NCBI GenBank assembly: GCA_040772225.1
Contig: JAXGYO010000002.1
Location: 186,001-250,000, forward strand
DNA length: 64,000 nucleotides
Source of the DNA: JAAYED01 sp040772225
GTDB taxonomy: Bacteria; Chloroflexota; Anaerolineae; UBA1429
Reading direction: 5' to 3'
This document shows, piece after piece, positions 62,497-64,000 of the stretch. The stretch's first letter is position 1. Each line of letters begins with the position of its first letter. Below the pieces are notes generated by a model. That model made no database searches and was not told the DNA's origin. It worked only from the letters and a program-made list of their open reading frames with translations. The position numbers and the translations under genes were made by a program.

Positions 62497-63072
62497 CTAG
62501 CCAAACCACTTGAGCACCCATTCTAGTGACACCGAACCAACCTGCGCCACCAGGATGGACTTGACGGTCTTGCCCAGCCAGCACGGCACCAGAAACCGGG
62601 CCACCGGATACTTGGCCATACCGGCGGCTACCCCGGCGAGATCGAACAGCGGATTGGGGATTGCAGACAGCACAAAGAGGGTCAGGAAACCCCGACGCTC
62701 CACCAGATGCGCTACCTTTCGAAAGCGTTCGCTATCCTCAATCACCGCACTGCCCGCGTATCCGGCCAGGTATCCAGTAAGTTCGCCCAGAGGCTCACCC
62801 AGGCCTGCCACAAGGCCCACCACTAACGGGTTCAGTACACCACCGCCAGCAAAGACGACCGCGATGCCGGGCACGGGAAGGACCACAGTGGCATTGCTGA
62901 GTACACTGACCAGAAACACACCCAGATAGCCAAGTTCTTTCAGCTCGACGAGCTTGTCCCGAAACACCAGCACCGCGACCGTGATTGCCAGGGACGCCAC
63001 CAACGCCAGGATGCGCGTCCAGCGGCCCGATCGGGCGGGCGATGTGGCCTGAGTGGCGTCCGGTGTGGTCAC
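62497..63072 (-). CDS. VTT/DedA-like membrane protein
   Basis: The 191-residue protein carries an N-terminal membrane helix (ILALVASLAITVAVLVF), and then the VTT (SNARE-associated) region: FLVSVLSNATVVLPVPGIAVVFAGG, LVAGLGEPLGELTGYLAGYAG, FLTLFVLSAIPNPLFDLAGVAAG with the conserved Pro/Asp, and a C-terminal helix. Such proteins are lipid scramblases or ion-coupled envelope proteins. GTG 63072 overlaps the cyclophilin stop (GTGA). Confidence 0.82.
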   Translation of the reverse strand: MTTPDATQATSPARSGRWTRILALVASLAITVAVLVFRDKLVELKELGYLGVFLVSVLSNATVVLPVPGIAVVFAGGGVLNPLVVGLVAGLGEPLGELTGYLAGYAGSAVIEDSERFRKVAHLVERRGFLTLFVLSAIPNPLFDLAGVAAGMAKYPVARFLVPCWLGKTVKSILVAQVGSVSLEWVLKWFG

Positions 63073-63638
63073 TTGCTTTCCAGGATCTCGATGCTCAGAA
63101 TGCGATCGCCCGGAGGCGGCGTCGGCCGGGCACCCGGATCTCGTGGCGTGATAGACCTCACGACATCCATCCCCTCGACGACGCGCCCGAACACGGTATG
63201 GCGACCATCCAGGTGCGGTGTGGGCACATAGGTGATAAAGAACTGGCTGCCGTTGGTAGCCGGGCCACGATTGGCCATCGAGAGAATCCCCTCGCCGCGA
63301 TGCCTCAAAGCCGGGGTAAACTCATCCTTAAAGGTATAGCCCGGGCCGCCTGCCCCTGTGCCTGTCGGGTCGCCGGTTTGCGCCATAAAGCCCGGGATCA
63401 CGCGATGAAACGTGACGCCATCGTAATAGCCCTTGCGCGCCAAAAAGATCCAGTTGTTCACAGTGACAGGCGCCTGATCCTGAAACAACTCGATCTGGAT
63501 GTCTCCCTTGTCGGTATGAATGATGGCACCATAGCTCACACCAGGCTCCAGTGCCATGGCGGGCGCCTGACGCCACTGCATCGCTTTCGGCTGGGAAGAC
63601 ATTCCTCCGCTGCGCTCATCGGGACTGTAGTACGGCAT
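63069..63638 (-). CDS. Peptidyl-prolyl cis-trans isomerase, cyclophilin type
   Basis: The 189-residue cyclophilin has the catalytic FHRVIPGFMAQTGDPTGTGAGGPGY, NGSQFFITYVPTPHLDGRHTVFGRVVEGMDVV and AIIHTDKGDIQIELF. The N-terminal ~40 residues precede the domain without a clear signal peptide, so it is probably cytoplasmic. ATG 63638 is chosen for AAAGGAG; an upstream frame extension has no such site. It overlaps the VTT gene start by GTGA. Confidence 0.9.
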   Translation of the reverse strand: MPYYSPDERSGGMSSQPKAMQWRQAPAMALEPGVSYGAIIHTDKGDIQIELFQDQAPVTVNNWIFLARKGYYDGVTFHRVIPGFMAQTGDPTGTGAGGPGYTFKDEFTPALRHRGEGILSMANRGPATNGSQFFITYVPTPHLDGRHTVFGRVVEGMDVVRSITPRDPGARPTPPPGDRILSIEILESK

Positions 63639-63700
63639 GACTGCTCCTTTACTCAGATTCACGGACGTATAGATCCACGGCACGGCATTACCTGTGCCAT

Positions 63701-64000
63701 CTACCCACGGACCCGGTTTTGTTCCTCTGTTCCTGAAATCCGCTCTTGCCTGATGAACCATCTTTCCAGTCTATAGATCGCATAGCCTGCGCCAAGCAGC
63801 ACAGCGATCCCAATTGCGATCGTAAGCCTGGGAGAAGCCTGCATGAGAAACATCCCCAACACGCCAAACGCACCGCAGACCAGATAGAGTGCCAGTACTG
63901 CCTCGCGCGGCGACATGCCCCAGGCCACCAAACGGTGGGACAGGTGGTCCTTTCCTGGCGTGGTCAACGGATTCAGGCGCCGGCGCAAGCGAGAGACCGT
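63701..64000 (-). CDS. WecA/MraY-type phospho-sugar transferase, 3' end only
   Basis: Only the last 99 codons are in the window; the frame continues past base 64000. NPLTTPGKDHLSHRLVAWGMSPREAVLALY is the conserved histidine-bearing loop near the end of polyprenyl-phosphate N-acetylhexosamine-1-phosphate transferases, followed by two membrane helices (VCGAFGVLGMFL and LTIAIGIAVLLGAGYAIY). The full protein would begin a lipid-linked glycan, compatible with the polysaccharide operon in this window. The stop at 63701 is 62 bases before the cyclophilin start. Confidence 0.75.
   Translation of the reverse strand, partial: TVSRLRRRLNPLTTPGKDHLSHRLVAWGMSPREAVLALYLVCGAFGVLGMFLMQASPRLTIAIGIAVLLGAGYAIYRLERWFIRQERISGTEEQNRVRG

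Overview
The window is a dense, high-G+C (about 60% by eye) bacterial chromosome segment. The gene set suggests a Chloroflexota member, probably Anaerolineae-like: LL-diaminopimelate aminotransferase, TrmFO, a stand-alone AICAR transformylase, many plant-polysaccharide glycosidases and a large Asp-box surface protein. That placement is inference from gene content. No tRNA, rRNA, CRISPR array or insertion sequence was recognised.

Layout. 1-3060 (minus): a fucokinase-like GHMP kinase, cut by the window edge, overlapping an NTP-transferase (sugar activation). 3165-8265: a decaying stretch with a methyltransferase carrying a large internal deletion, a second methyltransferase with two nonsense codons, a TIM-barrel glycosidase-like gene, and a broken tandem copy of the intact sugar-acid dehydratase at 8256-9449. 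9594-20502 (plus): an exopolysaccharide/O-antigen operon with nucleotide-sugar dehydrogenase, hexapeptide acyltransferase, GT2, cobalamin-binding radical SAM enzyme, O-antigen ligase and a secreted, membrane-anchored seven-Asp-box protein. 20629-21595 (minus): hpt overlapping a PD-(D/E)XK-like protein, followed upstream by an isolated ncRNA unit (21679-21983) with its own consensus promoter and intrinsic terminator.

22057-48675 is a carbohydrate-catabolism island: GH2, two GH127-type arabinofuranosidases, a GH35-like enzyme, a GHL6-type hydrolase, sugar isomerases and oxidoreductases, tartronate semialdehyde reductase, an enolase-superfamily dehydratase, a glycyl-radical-enzyme activase with no partner in view, and a five-gene operon combining a B12-dependent reactivation domain with three tandem paralogous MFS transporters and the GHL6 gene. 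48750-64000 returns mostly to housekeeping: HD protein, URO-D-like protein, EF-G, TrmFO, M28 peptidase, DapL, HflX, AICAR transformylase, then a GH78-type rhamnosidase, DUF3343, VTT membrane protein, cyclophilin and the end of a WecA/MraY-type transferase.

How it fits together: extracellular or imported plant-derived glycosides (galactosides, arabinofuranosides, rhamnosides, possibly fucosides) are hydrolysed. Sugars enter through MFS carriers and are isomerised, oxidised or dehydrated. Fucose-type sugars may be salvaged to nucleotide sugars. Separately, the 9.6-20.5 kb operon builds and polymerises a surface polysaccharide. Four pseudogenes, several in the sugar-acid and glycosidase functions, indicate recent gene loss.
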